A stretch of DNA of 64,000 bases from Curtobacterium flaccumfaciens (GCF_004361695.1 NZ_SNVW01000014.1:24507-88506), one strand, 5' to 3'; numbered from the stretch's first letter, positions 17,427 through 26,934 are shown. Notes: generated from the sequence alone by a model not told the origin. Translations and numbers: made by a program.

Positions 17427-18673
17427 GCTTCAACCCTAACGGGCGGCTGTTCCGCGGCCACGCGGCGCATGGCGTCGAGGAACGCGGTCGTCTCCTCCTC
17501 GGTGCCCGCGCTCACCCGGAGGTGGTTCGGGATGCCGAGGTCGCGCACGATGACGTCCTGCTCGAGCAGTGCCTCGAACGCGGCGTGCGGGTCGGCGACG
17601 CCGCCGAACAGGACGAAGTTCGACCAGGTCTCGTACGTGCGGTAGCCCATCGCCTGCAGCTCGGTGACCATCCGGTCGCGCTGCCGCTTGATGTCGTCGA
17701 CCATCGCGAGCATCGCGGGAGCGTGCCGGAGGGCCGCTACCGCCGCCGCCTGGGTCAGGGCGGAGAGGTGGTACGGCAGCCGGACCAGCCGGATCGCGTC
17801 GATCACGGCGGGGTGCGCGGCCATGTAGCCGACCCGGGCACCCGCGAAGGCGAAGGCCTTGCTCATGGTGCGCGAGACGACGAGCCGCTCACGCCCGGGC
17901 AGCAGCGTCAGCGCGCTGGGGGCGTCGGACGGCATGAACTCGGCGTAGGCCTCGTCCACCATGACGATGCCGTCGGTCGCGGCGTAGGCCGCCTCGATCG
18001 TCTCGATGGGCAGCGGCGTGCCGGTCGGGTTGTTCGGGCCACAGAGGAACACGATGTCCGGCTGGTGCTCCCGGATCGCGGCGACGACGGTCTCGGGCGA
18101 GATGCGGAACTCGTCGTCGCGCTCCGCGGGGATCCAGGTGGTCCCGGTCCCCGACGCGAGGATCGAGTGCATCGAGTACGTCGGCGGGAAGCCCAGCACA
18201 GTGCGGCCGGGCCCGCCGAACGCCTGCAGGAGCTGCTGCAGGACCTCGTTCGAACCGTTCGCCGCCCAGATCTGCTCCGGACCGATCCGCTGCCCGGCGG
18301 CGCTCTGCTGGTCGGTGCCGGTCTGCTGGTCGGTGCCGGTCTGCTGGTCGGTGCCGGTCTGCTGGTCAGCGCCGCCCTGCTGGTCAGCGCCGGCCTGCCG
18401 GTCGGCGCCGGCCTGGTGGTCAGTGCCGAGCCCGCGCTGCAGGTAGTCGGCGAGCGACTGCCGGAGCTCGGTGAACTCGCGGTCCGGGTAGCGGTTCACG
18501 GTCGTGAGCGCCTGCCGGATCGACGCCACGATGTCCTCGGCGACGTCCGCCGGCACCGGATGCGTGTTCTCGTTGACGTTGAGCTGCACGCGGACGTGCT
18601 TCTGCGGGGCGCCGTAGGGGCTCTGCCCGCGCAGGTCGTCTCGGATCGGGAGGTCTTCGAGCGTGAATGCCAC
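17423..18673 (-). CDS. hisC: histidinol-phosphate aminotransferase with tandem-repeat insertion
   Basis: PLP-dependent class I/II aminotransferase converting imidazole acetol phosphate to histidinol phosphate; 416 aa. The Schiff-base Lys272 lies in [17 protein letters not shown], with NPTG at 215-218 and [14 protein letters not shown] near the N-terminus. Residues about 83-125 are a Gln/Asp/Gly-rich insert made of hexapeptides such as TGTDQQ and AGADQQ, encoded by an 18-bp array, just before [21 protein letters not shown]. Family members lack this insert and are about 360-375 aa. Probably a surface loop expansion that tolerates function (inference). First gene of the his cluster here. Confidence 0.95.
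   Translation of the reverse strand: MAFTLEDLPIRDDLRGQSPYGAPQKHVRVQLNVNENTHPVPADVAEDIVASIRQALTTVNRYPDREFTELRQSLADYLQRGLGTDHQAGADRQAGADQQGGADQQTGTDQQTGTDQQTGTDQQSAAGQRIGPEQIWAANGSNEVLQQLLQAFGGPGRTVLGFPPTYSMHSILASGTGTTWIPAERDDEFRISPETVVAAIREHQPDIVFLCGPNNPTGTPLPIETIEAAYAATDGIVMVDEAYAEFMPSDAPSALTLLPGRERLVVSRTMSKAFAFAGARVGYMAAHPAVIDAIRLVRLPYHLSALTQAAAVAALRHAPAMLAMVDDIKRQRDRMVTELQAMGYRTYETWSNFVLFGGVADPHAAFEALLEQDVIVRDLGIPNHLRVSAGTEEETTAFLDAMRRVAAEQPPVRVEA
18305..18430 (-). repeat. 18-bp in-frame tandem repeat within hisC
   Basis: Seven consecutive 18-bp units. The three at 18305-18358 are identical (CTGCTGGTCGGTGCCGGT on plus); the other four are diverged. Encoded hexapeptides read, N to [43 protein letters not shown]. 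Divergence increases toward the protein N-terminus, suggesting recent expansion at the C-terminal side. Confidence 0.95.
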
Positions 18674-18813
18674 CGATCCATCGTAGGCCGCACGGCCTGT
18701 CCGAGGACCGGCCGTCCGGACGGTGCCGCCACCGCGACCTACCGCGCACGCCCGCCCGGCGATCGCGCGCCTGCCGGCGGTCGTGTGCGTAGCCGGATCG
18801 TGCCGTCCGAGGA

Positions 18814-19182
18814 CTACTGACCGGAGGTGTACTTGGCCGGGATGGCGATCTGCTCGCCGGCCTGCAGCCCGGAGCCGTCCAGCGCGTTGAGGCTGATGAC
18901 GTCCTGCACGAAGTCGCGCGGGTCAGCGTTCGGCGCGGTCTCTTCCGCCAGCTGCCAGAGCGTCTCGCCCGGCTGGATGGTGACGGTGTCGAAGTGCACG
19001 TCGGCCGAGGCGTTGCCGGCCGAAGCCTGGCCGCCGTTCAGCACCGCGAGGGCGACGCCGAGGAGCAGGGGGACCGCGGCGAGCGTCGTGATGACGAACC
19101 GCCCGCGGCGCGTGAGACGCAGGCGCGTACGCACGGCCGGCGCCGAGGTGCGCTGGGTGTCAGCGATGGCGATGGTGCTCAT
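18814..19182 (-). CDS. LysM-domain membrane protein, probable SOS-induced cell-division suppressor
   Basis: Small 122-aa protein: basic cytoplasmic N-terminus ([11 protein letters not shown]), one transmembrane or signal segment [23 protein letters not shown] (about 29-51), then a LysM peptidoglycan-binding domain ([36 protein letters not shown] with [10 protein letters not shown], about 68-116). ATG start [10 protein letters not shown]. It is divergent from lexA with a perfect LexA box 42 bp upstream of its start. The same architecture and position (LysM protein divergent from lexA) is found for YneA in Bacillus and ChiZ/Rv2719c in mycobacteria, which delay division during DNA damage. Function here is by analogy. 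Confidence 0.85.
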   Translation of the reverse strand: MSTIAIADTQRTSAPAVRTRLRLTRRGRFVITTLAAVPLLLGVALAVLNGGQASAGNASADVHFDTVTIQPGETLWQLAEETAPNADPRDFVQDVISLNALDGSGLQAGEQIAIPAKYTSGQ

Positions 19183-19223
19183 GTCGTTCTTGCCTTCCCG
19201 TTCGGTGGACCGAAGCCCTGTAC

Positions 19224-19237
19224 CGAACATACGTTCG
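19224..19237. promoter_or_regulatory. LexA operator (SOS box), perfect palindrome
   Basis: CGAAC-ATAC-GTTCG, an exact match to the Gram-positive/actinobacterial SOS consensus CGAAC-N4-GTTCG. It lies 42 bp upstream of the LysM gene start and about 180 bp upstream of lexA, so it most likely controls the LysM gene. Confidence 0.9.
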
Positions 19238-19296
19238 AATCCGTGGTCACACAAGTCCTGTGCGGAGATTTCTGGGGGGATTTCTGCCGACACGCT

Positions 19297-19336
19297 CGAA
19301 CAGGTGTTTGTCCGGCCTTGACCGGTCGGATACTGT
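19297..19336 (+). promoter_or_regulatory. lexA promoter with overlapping second LexA box
   Basis: CGAAC-AGGT-GTTTG (19297-19310) matches the SOS consensus at nine of ten half-site positions. It overlaps a good sigma-A-type promoter, TTGTCC (19308-19313), a 17-bp spacer, then TACTGT (19331-19336). Binding there would block lexA transcription, i.e. autoregulation. The predicted leader to the lexA GTG is about 75 nt. Confidence 0.75.
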
Positions 19337-19418
19337 TTCGATCGACTGGGACAAGTCAAGCGGGGACCACCGACATTCCCGCGGGCACCGTCCCGGCACC
19401 GACGAAGGGCGAGACGAC

Positions 19419-20063
19419 GTGGTGGACGAACTGCGGGGACAGAAGCCGCTGACAGCGAAGCAGCAGGCGATCCTCGACGCGATCCGTGCGTCGATCGCCA
19501 GCCGGGGGTACCCGCCGAGCATGCGTGAGATCGGCGACGCGGCCGGCCTCTCCTCGCTCTCCAGCGTCTCGCACCAGCTCGGCCAGCTCGAGCTCGGCGG
19601 CTGGATCCGCCGCGACCCGAACCGGCCCCGGGCACTCGAGGTCCTCGTCGACGAGCCCACCCCCGACGTCGACGGGCCGGACGTCGACGCGACGACCCTC
19701 GTCCCGCTCGTCGGCCGGATCGCAGCCGGTGTCCCGATCACCGCCGAGCAGCACGTCGACGAGATCGTGCCGCTCCCCCGTCAGCTCGTCGGGACCGGTG
19801 ACCTCTTCATGCTCAAGGTCGTCGGTGAGTCGATGATCGACGCCGCGATCTGCGACGGCGACTGGGTGGTCGTCCGGTCGCAGCAGACCGCCGACAACGG
19901 GGACATCGTCGCCGCCATGCTCGACGAGGAAGCGACCGTCAAGGTCTTCCGCCAGCGCGACGGCCACACGTGGCTGCTCCCGCGCAACACGGCGTTCGAA
20001 CCGATCCTCGGCGACGCGGCCACCGTGCTCGGCAAGGTCGTGGCGGTCCTCCGCTCACTCTGA
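19419..20063 (+). CDS. lexA: LexA repressor, SOS response regulator
   Basis: Self-cleaving repressor of the SOS regulon, 214 aa. The N-terminal winged helix-turn-helix [22 protein letters not shown] (about 33-54) is followed by [14 protein letters not shown]. Cleavage site Ala103-Gly104 lies in RIAAGVPI; the catalytic dyad is Ser138 (VVGESMID) and Lys175 (ATVKVFR). Start is GTG at 19419, just before [21 protein letters not shown], with GAAGGG about 10 nt upstream; an adjacent GTG codon is equally possible. Divergent from the LysM gene and convergent with hflX. Confidence 0.96.
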   Translation: MVDELRGQKPLTAKQQAILDAIRASIASRGYPPSMREIGDAAGLSSLSSVSHQLGQLELGGWIRRDPNRPRALEVLVDEPTPDVDGPDVDATTLVPLVGRIAAGVPITAEQHVDEIVPLPRQLVGTGDLFMLKVVGESMIDAAICDGDWVVVRSQQTADNGDIVAAMLDEEATVKVFRQRDGHTWLLPRNTAFEPILGDAATVLGKVVAVLRSL

Positions 20064-20098
20064 GCCACCCGTCCGGCGCCCGGCGCCCGGCGCAGCCT

Positions 20099-20160
20099 CG
20101 CACAACCAAAGTCACCCGGAACCGCGCCAACGCGCGGTTCCGGGTGACTTTGGTTGTGCG
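20099..20160. repeat. perfect 28-bp palindromic element (28-6-28), probable bidirectional terminator
   Basis: The left arm 20099-20126 starts CGCACAACCAAAGTCACCC and is exactly inverted at 20133-20160, around a 6-nt loop (CCAACG). It lies between the convergent lexA and hflX genes. A related element with the same 28-6-28 geometry and the same outer CGCACAACC-AAGT lies at 39458-39519, so this is a repeat family rather than a one-off terminator. Confidence 0.9.
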
Positions 20161-20236
20161 ACGGCAAACAGCGCCACGCGACCGCAGGCAGCCCGGCGCG
20201 ACCGCCCGGCGCCGAGGCGCAGCCGCGCGGCGCCCG

Positions 20237-21778
20237 TCAGACGGACGCGACCGGCGCCACCACGAACGGGTCGAGCTCCGCGACCTGCCGGCGGAACACC
20301 CGCACCTGCAGCCGGGTGCCGTCCTCGACGTAGTCGACCGCGTCCACCGCGCCCGCGTCGTGCAGCGACGACACGAGGTCCCCGCGGTCGTACGGGATCA
20401 CCACGGTGAGCGACACGTCGGGTTCGGGGAGCCGGGCCTCGATCGCCTCGAGCAGGGCCTGGATGCCCTCGCCCGTGCGGGCGGAGACGAACACGGCGTC
20501 CGGCACGAGCCCGACCAGCACGAGCCGCTGTGACTCGTCGATGAGGTCGGCCTTGTTGAACGCGACGATCTCGGGGATGTCCCGGGCACCGACGTCGCCG
20601 ATGACCTCACGCACCGTCGCCAGCTGCGCGGCGGGGTCGGGGTGCGACCCGTCGACCACGTGCACGATGACGTCGGCCTCGCCGACCTCTTCCAGCGTGG
20701 AGCGGAAGGCCTCGACGAGCTGGTGCGGTAGGTTCCGCACGAAGCCCACCGTGTCGACGAAGGTGAACTCGCGGCCCTTGGCGCTCTCGGTCCGGCGCAC
20801 GGTGGCGTCGAGCGTCGCGAACAGCTGGTTCTGCACGAGCACGCCCGCGCTCGTCAGCCGGTTGAGCAGCGACGACTTGCCCGCGTTCGTGTAGCCCGCG
20901 ATCGCGACGCTCGGGACGTCGTTGCGGTGCCGGTCGGCGCGCTTGGCCTCACGCGCGGGACGGAAGCCGGCGATCTGCCGACGCAGCTTCGACATCCGGG
21001 TGTGGATGCGGCGGCGGTCGAGCTCGATCTTCGTCTCACCGGGTCCGCGCGAACCCATGCCCGCACCGCCGGAGACCTGGCCACCGGCCTGTCGGGACAT
21101 CGATTCACCCCAACCGCGCAGTCGCGGCAGGAGGTACTCGAGTTGCGCCAGTTCGACCTGGGCCTTGCCCTCGCGGCTCTTGGCGTGCTGGCTGAAGATG
21201 TCGAGGATCACGGCGGTGCGGTCGATGACCTTGACCTTCACCACGTCCTCGAGCGCGCGACGCTGTGAGGGCGCGAGCTCGGTGTCGGCGATGACCGTGT
21301 CGGCGCCGGTGGCCTTGACCACCATCGCGAGTTCCTCGGCCTTGCCCTTGCCGAGGTAGGTCGACGGGTCGGGGTTCGGTCGGCGCTGCAGCAGCCCGTC
21401 GAGCACCACCGCTCCGGCGGTCTCGGCGAGGGCGGAGAGCTCACGGAGGGAGTTCTCGGCGTCGGCGGCGTCGCCCTGCGGGTACACGCCGATGAGGACG
21501 ACCTGCTCGAGCCGGAGCTGCCGGTACTCGACCTCGGTGACGTCCTCGAGTTCGGTGGAGAGGCCGGCGACGCGGCGGAGGGCCGCGCGGTCCTCGCGGT
21601 CGTACTGGTCGCCGTCGCCGTTCCAGCCGCGGTCGTCCACCGACCGGGTCTGGATGGCCTGCGCGGGGGCGAACACGGACGACGAGGCCCGGGAGTCGGC
21701 GTTGCGCAGGACTCGTTCGACGACACCGGCAGCGCTGTCGTCAGTGGTTGGTTGGTCGTGCTCGTTGGAGTCCGTCAT
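20237..21778 (-). CDS. hflX: ribosome-associated GTPase HflX
   Basis: Ribosome-splitting GTPase of 513 aa active in stress and antibiotic tolerance. N-terminal HflX domain: LEQVVLIGVYPQGDAADAENSLRELSALAETAGA, then TYLGKGKAEEL; coiled-coil region with RRLRGWGESMSRQAGG and GSRGPGETKIELDRRRI (the GPGE motif). The GTPase domain has GYTNAGKSS (about 295), DTVGFVRNLPH and NKAD. ATG start MTDSNEHDQP is used because an upstream in-frame ATG overlaps the divergent methyltransferase promoter. Only 61 bp separate it from the divergent gene. Confidence 0.96.
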   Translation of the reverse strand: MTDSNEHDQPTTDDSAAGVVERVLRNADSRASSSVFAPAQAIQTRSVDDRGWNGDGDQYDREDRAALRRVAGLSTELEDVTEVEYRQLRLEQVVLIGVYPQGDAADAENSLRELSALAETAGAVVLDGLLQRRPNPDPSTYLGKGKAEELAMVVKATGADTVIADTELAPSQRRALEDVVKVKVIDRTAVILDIFSQHAKSREGKAQVELAQLEYLLPRLRGWGESMSRQAGGQVSGGAGMGSRGPGETKIELDRRRIHTRMSKLRRQIAGFRPAREAKRADRHRNDVPSVAIAGYTNAGKSSLLNRLTSAGVLVQNQLFATLDATVRRTESAKGREFTFVDTVGFVRNLPHQLVEAFRSTLEEVGEADVIVHVVDGSHPDPAAQLATVREVIGDVGARDIPEIVAFNKADLIDESQRLVLVGLVPDAVFVSARTGEGIQALLEAIEARLPEPDVSLTVVIPYDRGDLVSSLHDAGAVDAVDYVEDGTRLQVRVFRRQVAELDPFVVAPVASV

Positions 21779-21839
21779 GCTGTCCACAGGGTACCTCCGC
21801 CGCGCCCGGGACACACGGGGTTGCCGGTACGGTTCATCC

Positions 21840-22451
21840 ATGGCGAACGACCACTACTTCTCGGCGAGTCCGGAGAGCGATGCTCGGCCTCGCCAGATCG
21901 ACGTGACCCTGGCGGGTCGACCGCTCACGCTGACCACCGCCGCCGGCGTGTTCAGCCCGGACGGTCTCGACCGCGGCACCCGCGTCCTGCTCGGCTCCGT
22001 CCCGTCGCCGGCGTCCGACGGCGCGCTCCTCGACGTCGGCTGCGGCTGGGGGCCGATCGCGATCACGATGGCGCTGCACTCCCCCGACGCGCAGGTCTGG
22101 GGCGTGGACGTCAACGAGCGGGTGCTCGGCCTCGCGCGGGCGAACGCCGACGCCGCCGGCGCGACGAACGTCTCGATCGCCCTGCCCGACGACGTCCCGG
22201 CGGATCTCCGGTTCCGGACGATCTGGTCGAACCCGCCGATCCGCGTCGGCAAGGACGAACTCCACCAGATCCTGCTGACCTGGCTCCCCCGGCTCGAGGT
22301 CGGTGGCGATGCCTGGCTCGTCGTGTCGAAGGACCTCGGCGGCGACTCGCTGCAGCGCTGGCTGCGGGACACGCTCGACGACGGCTTCCACGTCGCGCGC
22401 GCGACGACCGACAAGGGCTTCCGCGTCCTGCGGGTGCACCGTACGGCGTAG
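21840..22451 (+). CDS. class I SAM-dependent methyltransferase (RsmC/RlmG-like)
   Basis: 203-aa methyltransferase. LLDVGCGWGPIAITMA (about 65-80) is motif I and VWGVDVNERVLGLARANA motif II. TIWSNPPIRVG contains the NPP(I) catalytic tetrapeptide typical of enzymes methylating exocyclic amines of RNA guanine or of proteins. The short N-terminal part (HYFSASPESDARPRQIDVTLAGRPLTLTTAAGVFSPDGLDRGTRVLL) fits the MTS-domain small rRNA methyltransferase type. ATG start MANDHYFS. Likely an rRNA guanine-N2 methyltransferase, but the substrate is inference. Divergent from hflX. Confidence 0.9.
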   Translation: MANDHYFSASPESDARPRQIDVTLAGRPLTLTTAAGVFSPDGLDRGTRVLLGSVPSPASDGALLDVGCGWGPIAITMALHSPDAQVWGVDVNERVLGLARANADAAGATNVSIALPDDVPADLRFRTIWSNPPIRVGKDELHQILLTWLPRLEVGGDAWLVVSKDLGGDSLQRWLRDTLDDGFHVARATTDKGFRVLRVHRTA

Positions 22452-22527
22452 CCGCCGCGTCCCACGACGCACTCCGGCCGCTCCCCCGCAACGCAGCGCC
22501 GCCGCGTCCCCGCGACGCACCACGGAC

Positions 22528-22591
22528 GTCAGCCTGGAGGCGCGACCCACCGCACCGACGTCGGTGACGCTGGACGGGCCTCCAGGCTGAC
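22528..22591. terminator. bidirectional hairpin between convergent methyltransferase and dapF genes
   Basis: GTCAGCCTGGAGGC (22528-22541) is perfectly inverted at 22578-22591 (GCCTCCAGGCTGAC), with the loop largely GC. Each arm carries the dispersed CCTGGAGGC motif found throughout the window. No U-tract. The remaining bases of the 196-bp gap (22452-22647) show nothing else recognisable. Confidence 0.6.
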
Positions 22592-22647
22592 CACCGTGGT
22601 CGCGCCGGGCAGGCACGCTCCGGACAGCGAGCGATGCAGCACCGGGC

Positions 22648-23538
22648 TCAGACCGTCAGGTCACCCGAGAAGACGAGTTCCGCCGGGCCGGACAGCGAGA
22701 CGTGCTCGCCGTCCTCCGTCGCGAACATCCGGACCGTGACGACGCCGCCGGGCACGCGCACGCGCCAGGTGTCCGGCGCACCGTTGCCAGCCCAGTGCCG
22801 CGTGGCGAGGGCCGCGGCCACCGCCCCCGTGCCGCAGGACAGGGTCTCGCCGCTGCCCCGCTCGTGCACGCGCATCGTGATCTCGCCGACGCCGTCCTTG
22901 ACCAGCGGGTCGCCGGGCAGGACGAACTCGACGTTCGCGCCGGCCGCGGGCAGCGGGTCGAGCACGGGCACGTAGGTGAGGTCGACGTCCGCGAGCTCGT
23001 CCTCCGTCGCGACGGCGACGACCACGTGCGGGTTGCCGACGTCGATACCGAGGCCCGGACGGGCACGGTCGAGGTTCTTCGCGCGGACCATGACGTCGTC
23101 CGCGCCGCCGCCCTCGATGCCGAGGCCCCAGCGGCCGAGGTCGGCCGAGAAGCCGTTCGTGGTGCGCTGCACGTCGACCAAGCCCTTGCGGCTGCCGACC
23201 GTCAGGGTCTCGCCCGGGGCGAGGTCGACCAGGCCGGACTCGGTGAGGTACCGGGCGAAGACGCGGATGCCGTTGCCGCACATCTCGGCGACCGAGCCGT
23301 CGGCGTTGTGGTAGTCCATGAACCACGTCGCGGCGGGCTCGACGGCGACGAGCGCCCGGCCCTCCGGCAGCGACTCGGACCGCACGGCGCGGATGACGCC
23401 GTCGCCGCCCACGCCGAACCGCCGGTCGGCGATCGCCCGGATGCGGTCGGGGGTCAGGTCGACCGTGGCGTCGGGGTCGGCGAACAGGACGAAGTCGTTG
23501 CCGGTCCCCTGGCCCTTGGTGAAGTGCAGCTCGGTCAC
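22648..23538 (-). CDS. dapF: diaminopimelate epimerase
   Basis: Interconverts LL- and meso-DAP for lysine and peptidoglycan, PLP-independent, 296 aa. The two catalytic cysteines are Cys87 in [14 protein letters not shown] and Cys235 in [12 protein letters not shown], with [14 protein letters not shown] at the N-terminus. ATG start with 4-bp overlap to miaA (ATGA), so dapF follows miaA in a miaB-miaA-dapF operon. The enzyme implies meso-DAP/lysine synthesis; many Microbacteriaceae have B-type murein, so its DAP may serve mainly lysine (inference). Confidence 0.97.
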   Translation of the reverse strand: MTELHFTKGQGTGNDFVLFADPDATVDLTPDRIRAIADRRFGVGGDGVIRAVRSESLPEGRALVAVEPAATWFMDYHNADGSVAEMCGNGIRVFARYLTESGLVDLAPGETLTVGSRKGLVDVQRTTNGFSADLGRWGLGIEGGGADDVMVRAKNLDRARPGLGIDVGNPHVVVAVATEDELADVDLTYVPVLDPLPAAGANVEFVLPGDPLVKDGVGEITMRVHERGSGETLSCGTGAVAAALATRHWAGNGAPDTWRVRVPGGVVTVRMFATEDGEHVSLSGPAELVFSGDLTV

Positions 23539-24479
23539 GGGACGATCCTACGGGCAGCGTCCGTCAGCCCGGCGCGGTCGGCGCCGGTGACGTCGAGGAC
23601 CTCGGCGTCGGCGTACCGGCGGAACCACGAGACCTGCCGTCGGGCGTACTTGCGGGTCGCGATCCCGGTCGCCTCCACCGCCTGCTCGACGGTGGCGTCG
23701 CCGTGCAGGACCTCGAGCGCCTGCGAGTACCCGATCGCGGCGCGCGCCGTCCGGCCCTGTTCCAGCCCGCGGTCGCGGAGCGCTCGGACCTCGTCCACCA
23801 GCCCCGCGTCGAACATCCGCGCCGCCCGCTGGTGCAACGCCTCGACGAGCTGCGCGCGGTCGCGGTGCAGGTGCAGGATCCGTGCGGGTCGCCAGGGGCG
23901 GGGTGCGGACGGGAGGCTCGGGGTCACGACCTCGGATCGGCTCGCGATCTCGAGTGCTCGGATCAACCGCCGTGGGTTGCGTGCGTCGATCGTCGCTGCG
24001 GCGGCCGGATCGAGGTCGCGGAGGCGCTCCAGCAGGATGCCCGGCCCGAGTTCGTCGTGTTCGCGCTCGAGGCGGGCGCGGAGCTTCGGGTCCGTGCCGG
24101 GGAACGCGAGGTCGAACAGGACCGCGGAGACGTACAGCCCGCTGCCGCCGACGAGCACCGCGACGCCGCCGCGCGCCTGGATCGCCTCGACGTCGGCCCG
24201 GGCGTCCCGCTGGTACGCGGCGACGCTCGCCTCGTCGGTCACGTCGAGCACGTCGAGCTGGTGGTGCGGGATGCCGTGGCGCTCGGCGACCGGCAGCTTG
24301 GCGGTGCCGATGTCCATGCCGCGGTACAGCTGCATGGCGTCGGCGTTGACGATCTCGGCGTCGCGGCCGGCGGCCCGGAGTCGTTCGGCGATCGCGATCC
24401 CCAGGTCCGACTTGCCGGTGCCCGTCGCGCCGACGACGGCGATCAGGGCATCGGCACCGTCGTCGTCAGCGGCCGACAC
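23535..24479 (-). CDS. miaA: tRNA dimethylallyltransferase
   Basis: Transfers dimethylallyl from DMAPP to A37 of tRNAs reading UNN codons; 314 aa. The P-loop is [20 protein letters not shown] (about 12-31), the nucleotide and tRNA contacts [19 protein letters not shown], then [22 protein letters not shown]. The C-terminal zinc-finger-like tail seen in eukaryotes is absent, as normal. Start is GTG (VSAADDDG), overlapping the end of miaB by 14 bp; no in-frame ATG lies between this and the P-loop. Works directly before MiaB in ms2i6A37 formation. Confidence 0.94.
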   Translation of the reverse strand: MSAADDDGADALIAVVGATGTGKSDLGIAIAERLRAAGRDAEIVNADAMQLYRGMDIGTAKLPVAERHGIPHHQLDVLDVTDEASVAAYQRDARADVEAIQARGGVAVLVGGSGLYVSAVLFDLAFPGTDPKLRARLEREHDELGPGILLERLRDLDPAAAATIDARNPRRLIRALEIASRSEVVTPSLPSAPRPWRPARILHLHRDRAQLVEALHQRAARMFDAGLVDEVRALRDRGLEQGRTARAAIGYSQALEVLHGDATVEQAVEATGIATRKYARRQVSWFRRYADAEVLDVTGADRAGLTDAARRIVP

Positions 24480-25959
24480 GGATCGTCGGCAGCCCGAGGG
24501 AGACCGCACGCGGGCCGTCGCCGGGCGCGCTCGGCGTCGGGACGCCGCAGCTCTCGGCCTGGGCGCGGTCCCATGCGCCCCCCGCGCGGGTGCGACGGAT
24601 CGGCAGCGGGCCCGCGTTGTCGGCGATGAGGAAGTGCGGCGCTGAACGGGTGACCTCGACCGTGACGACGTCGCCGGGACGCGGGACGTCGGACCCCTCG
24701 GGAACGGCGAAGTGCACGAGACGGGAGTCCTCCGCGCGACCGGACAGGCGGTGCGTCGCCTCGTCCTTCTTGCCCTCACCGGTGGCGACGAGCACCTCGA
24801 CCCGACGGCCGACCTGCTTCGCGTTCTCCTCCGCGGTGATGTGCTCCTGCAGCGCGACGAGCCGCTCGTAGCGCTCCTGCACGACCTGCTTCGGGAGTTG
24901 CTCGTCCATCGTCGCCGCGGGCGTGCCGGGGCGGATCGAGTACTGGAAGGTGAACGCCGACGCGAACCGCGACTGCTCGACGACGCGCAGGGTGTCCGCG
25001 AAGTCCTGCTCGGTCTCGCCGGGGAACCCGACGATGATGTCGGTGGAGATCGCCGCGTTCGGGATCTTCGCCCGGACGCGGTCGAGGATGCCGAGGAACC
25101 GCTCGCTCCGGTAGCTCCGACGCATCGCCTTGAGGATCCGGTCGGAGCCGGACTGCAGCGGCATGTGCAGCTGCGGCATGACGTTCGGCGTCTCGGCCAT
25201 CGCGTCGATGACGTCGTCGGTGAAGGCCGCCGGGTGCGGGCTGGTGAAGCGGACGCGCTCGAGCCCCTCGATCTGGCCCGCGGCGCGGAGCAGCTTGCCG
25301 AACGCCTGCCGGTCGCCGAACTCGACGCCGTACGAGTTCACGTTCTGGCCGAGCAGGGTGACCTCGATCGCGCCGTCGTCGACGAGCGCCTGGATCTCGG
25401 CGAGGACGTCGCCGGGTCGTCGGTCCTTCTCCTTGCCGCGGAGGGACGGCACGATGCAGAAGGTGCAGGTGTTGTTGCAGCCGACGGAGATCGACACCCA
25501 TCCGCTGTGGGTCGAGTCGCGCTTGGTCGGGAGCGTCGACGGGAAGACGTCGAGCGACTCGAGGATCTCGATCTGCGCCTCGTCGTTGTGGCGCGACCGC
25601 TCGAGCAGCGTCGGCAGCGACCCCATGTTGTGCGTGCCGAACACCACGTCGACCCAGGGCGCCTTCTCGAGGATGACGTTTTTGTCCTTCTGCGCCAGGC
25701 ACCCGCCCACGGCGATCTGCATGCCGGGGTGCTCGCGCTTGATGCCGGCGAGCTGGCCGAGGTTGCCGTACAGGCGGTTGTCGGCGTTCTCGCGCACGGC
25801 GCAGGTGTTGATGACGACGACGTCGGCCTGCTCGCCGTCGGCCGCGACGTACCCGGCGGCCTGGAGCGATCCGCTCAGGCGCTCGGAGTCGTGCACGTTC
25901 ATCTGGCACCCGTAGGTGCGGACTTCGTAGGTGCGGGGGCGCGCTTCGACGGTGGCCAT
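24466..25959 (-). CDS. miaB: tRNA-2-methylthio-N6-dimethylallyladenosine synthase
   Basis: Radical SAM methylthiotransferase; 497 aa. The N-terminal UPF0004 domain binds an auxiliary 4Fe-4S cluster through Cys18 (YGCQMN), Cys53 (NTCAVREN) and Cys87 (VGGCLAQ). The radical SAM cluster cysteines are 161, 165 and 168 in [21 protein letters not shown] domain lies at about 385-450 ([11 protein letters not shown] to [19 protein letters not shown]). The last 35 residues are an extra tail. ATG start. Converts i6A37 made by MiaA, whose gene it overlaps, to ms2i6A37. Confidence 0.97.
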   Translation of the reverse strand: MATVEARPRTYEVRTYGCQMNVHDSERLSGSLQAAGYVAADGEQADVVVINTCAVRENADNRLYGNLGQLAGIKREHPGMQIAVGGCLAQKDKNVILEKAPWVDVVFGTHNMGSLPTLLERSRHNDEAQIEILESLDVFPSTLPTKRDSTHSGWVSISVGCNNTCTFCIVPSLRGKEKDRRPGDVLAEIQALVDDGAIEVTLLGQNVNSYGVEFGDRQAFGKLLRAAGQIEGLERVRFTSPHPAAFTDDVIDAMAETPNVMPQLHMPLQSGSDRILKAMRRSYRSERFLGILDRVRAKIPNAAISTDIIVGFPGETEQDFADTLRVVEQSRFASAFTFQYSIRPGTPAATMDEQLPKQVVQERYERLVALQEHITAEENAKQVGRRVEVLVATGEGKKDEATHRLSGRAEDSRLVHFAVPEGSDVPRPGDVVTVEVTRSAPHFLIADNAGPLPIRRTRAGGAWDRAQAESCGVPTPSAPGDGPRAVSLGLPTIRVGR

Positions 25960-26007
25960 GGTCGTCCCAGTGTAAATCGGACCGGGCGCCGATCGGCCCG
26001 CTCCGGG

Positions 26008-26934
26008 CTACTCGAACCGGACGGATCCGCGAGGACCGCCCCGCGGGCGTCCCCCACCGTCGAGCGCACGCTCCACCGCGATCCGGACCACGCCGCCGTT
26101 GTAGCCCTTGCGCATGAGGAACCCGGAGAGCCGCCGTTCCGCGGTCGCCCGGTCGAGACCCCGGAGCTGCCCGGCACGCTTCTGGGCGAGCTCGATGGCA
26201 CGGACGAACTCGTCGTCCTCGTCGTCGGCCGCGGCGTCCAGCGCGGCGTCGATCGCCGCCTGGTCGATGCCCCGACGACGGAGCTCCGCGACCACGCCCT
26301 GCCGGCCGAGGCCCTTCCGGTCGTGCAGACGATCGACGAGGTCGGTCGCGAGGGCGACGTCGTCGACCAGGCCGACACGGGTGAGCCGCTCGATCTCGTG
26401 CTCGACCACGTCGGCGTCGAGGTCGTTCTCGGCGAGCATCTTCCGCAGCTCGGACTCGCTGACGCCCTTGCGGCTCAGCGCGCGCATGCTCAGTCGTTCG
26501 GCGTCGGCGCGCTGCTCGTCGATCGGACGTGGGGCATCGGCCGGGTCGATCTCGGCACCGGAGTCGATGGCGAACACCGACGCGGTCGAGGCATCGGCGG
26601 CCGAGCCCTCGTCGTAGCCGTCCTGTTCGGCGCGGGCGGTGCGACCGGTGCCGTCACCGACGACCGGCGACAGCCAGTCGGCCTGCGCTCGCGCGCCCAG
26701 GATCGGGAGCGGTACTGGCGTGTCGGCGTCGGCAGCTGCACCCGCGTCGGCGTCTCCGGCTGCGTGCGCGGCTGCGGCTCCGTGGGCGGCTGCGGCTCCG
26801 TGGGCGGCTGCTTCTGGGTCCTCGTCCTGCGATGGCACGGGTGTCGACGCCTGCGCCGCGCGACGACGGGACCGCGCACCGAACAGGTCGGTGACCGGTG
26901 CGAGGTCCGCGTCGTCGTGGTGGTCGGTCGTCAC
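26008..26934 (-). CDS. recX: regulatory protein RecX with low-complexity N-terminal half
   Basis: Inhibitor/modulator of RecA filaments. The RecX core is the C-terminal ~170 residues: [32 protein letters not shown], then [36 protein letters not shown], and [21 protein letters not shown]. The N-terminal ~135 residues are Ala/His/Asp-rich with an 18-bp-repeat-coded HGAAAA tract. ATG start overlaps the recA stop by 4 bp, giving a coupled recA-recX pair under the SOS-controlled recA promoter. Total 308 aa versus about 150-200 for typical RecX. Confidence 0.92.
   Translation of the reverse strand: MTTDHHDDADLAPVTDLFGARSRRRAAQASTPVPSQDEDPEAAAHGAAAAHGAAAAHAAGDADAGAAADADTPVPLPILGARAQADWLSPVVGDGTGRTARAEQDGYDEGSAADASTASVFAIDSGAEIDPADAPRPIDEQRADAERLSMRALSRKGVSESELRKMLAENDLDADVVEHEIERLTRVGLVDDVALATDLVDRLHDRKGLGRQGVVAELRRRGIDQAAIDAALDAAADDEDDEFVRAIELAQKRAGQLRGLDRATAERRLSGFLMRKGYNGGVVRIAVERALDGGGRPRGGPRGSVRFE
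26768..26811 (-). repeat. 18-bp in-frame tandem repeat within recX
   Basis: Two identical units (26768-26785 and 26786-26803, GCGGCTGCGGCTCCGTGG on plus) and a partial third (26804-26811). They encode repeats of AAAHGA in the disordered N-terminal half of RecX. Confidence 0.9.

Noticed and set aside
18674..18813. Promoter for the hisC cluster in the hisC-LysM gap
   Set aside because: A promoter must exist there, but I could not find a convincing -35/-10 pair or attenuator peptide rich in His codons.
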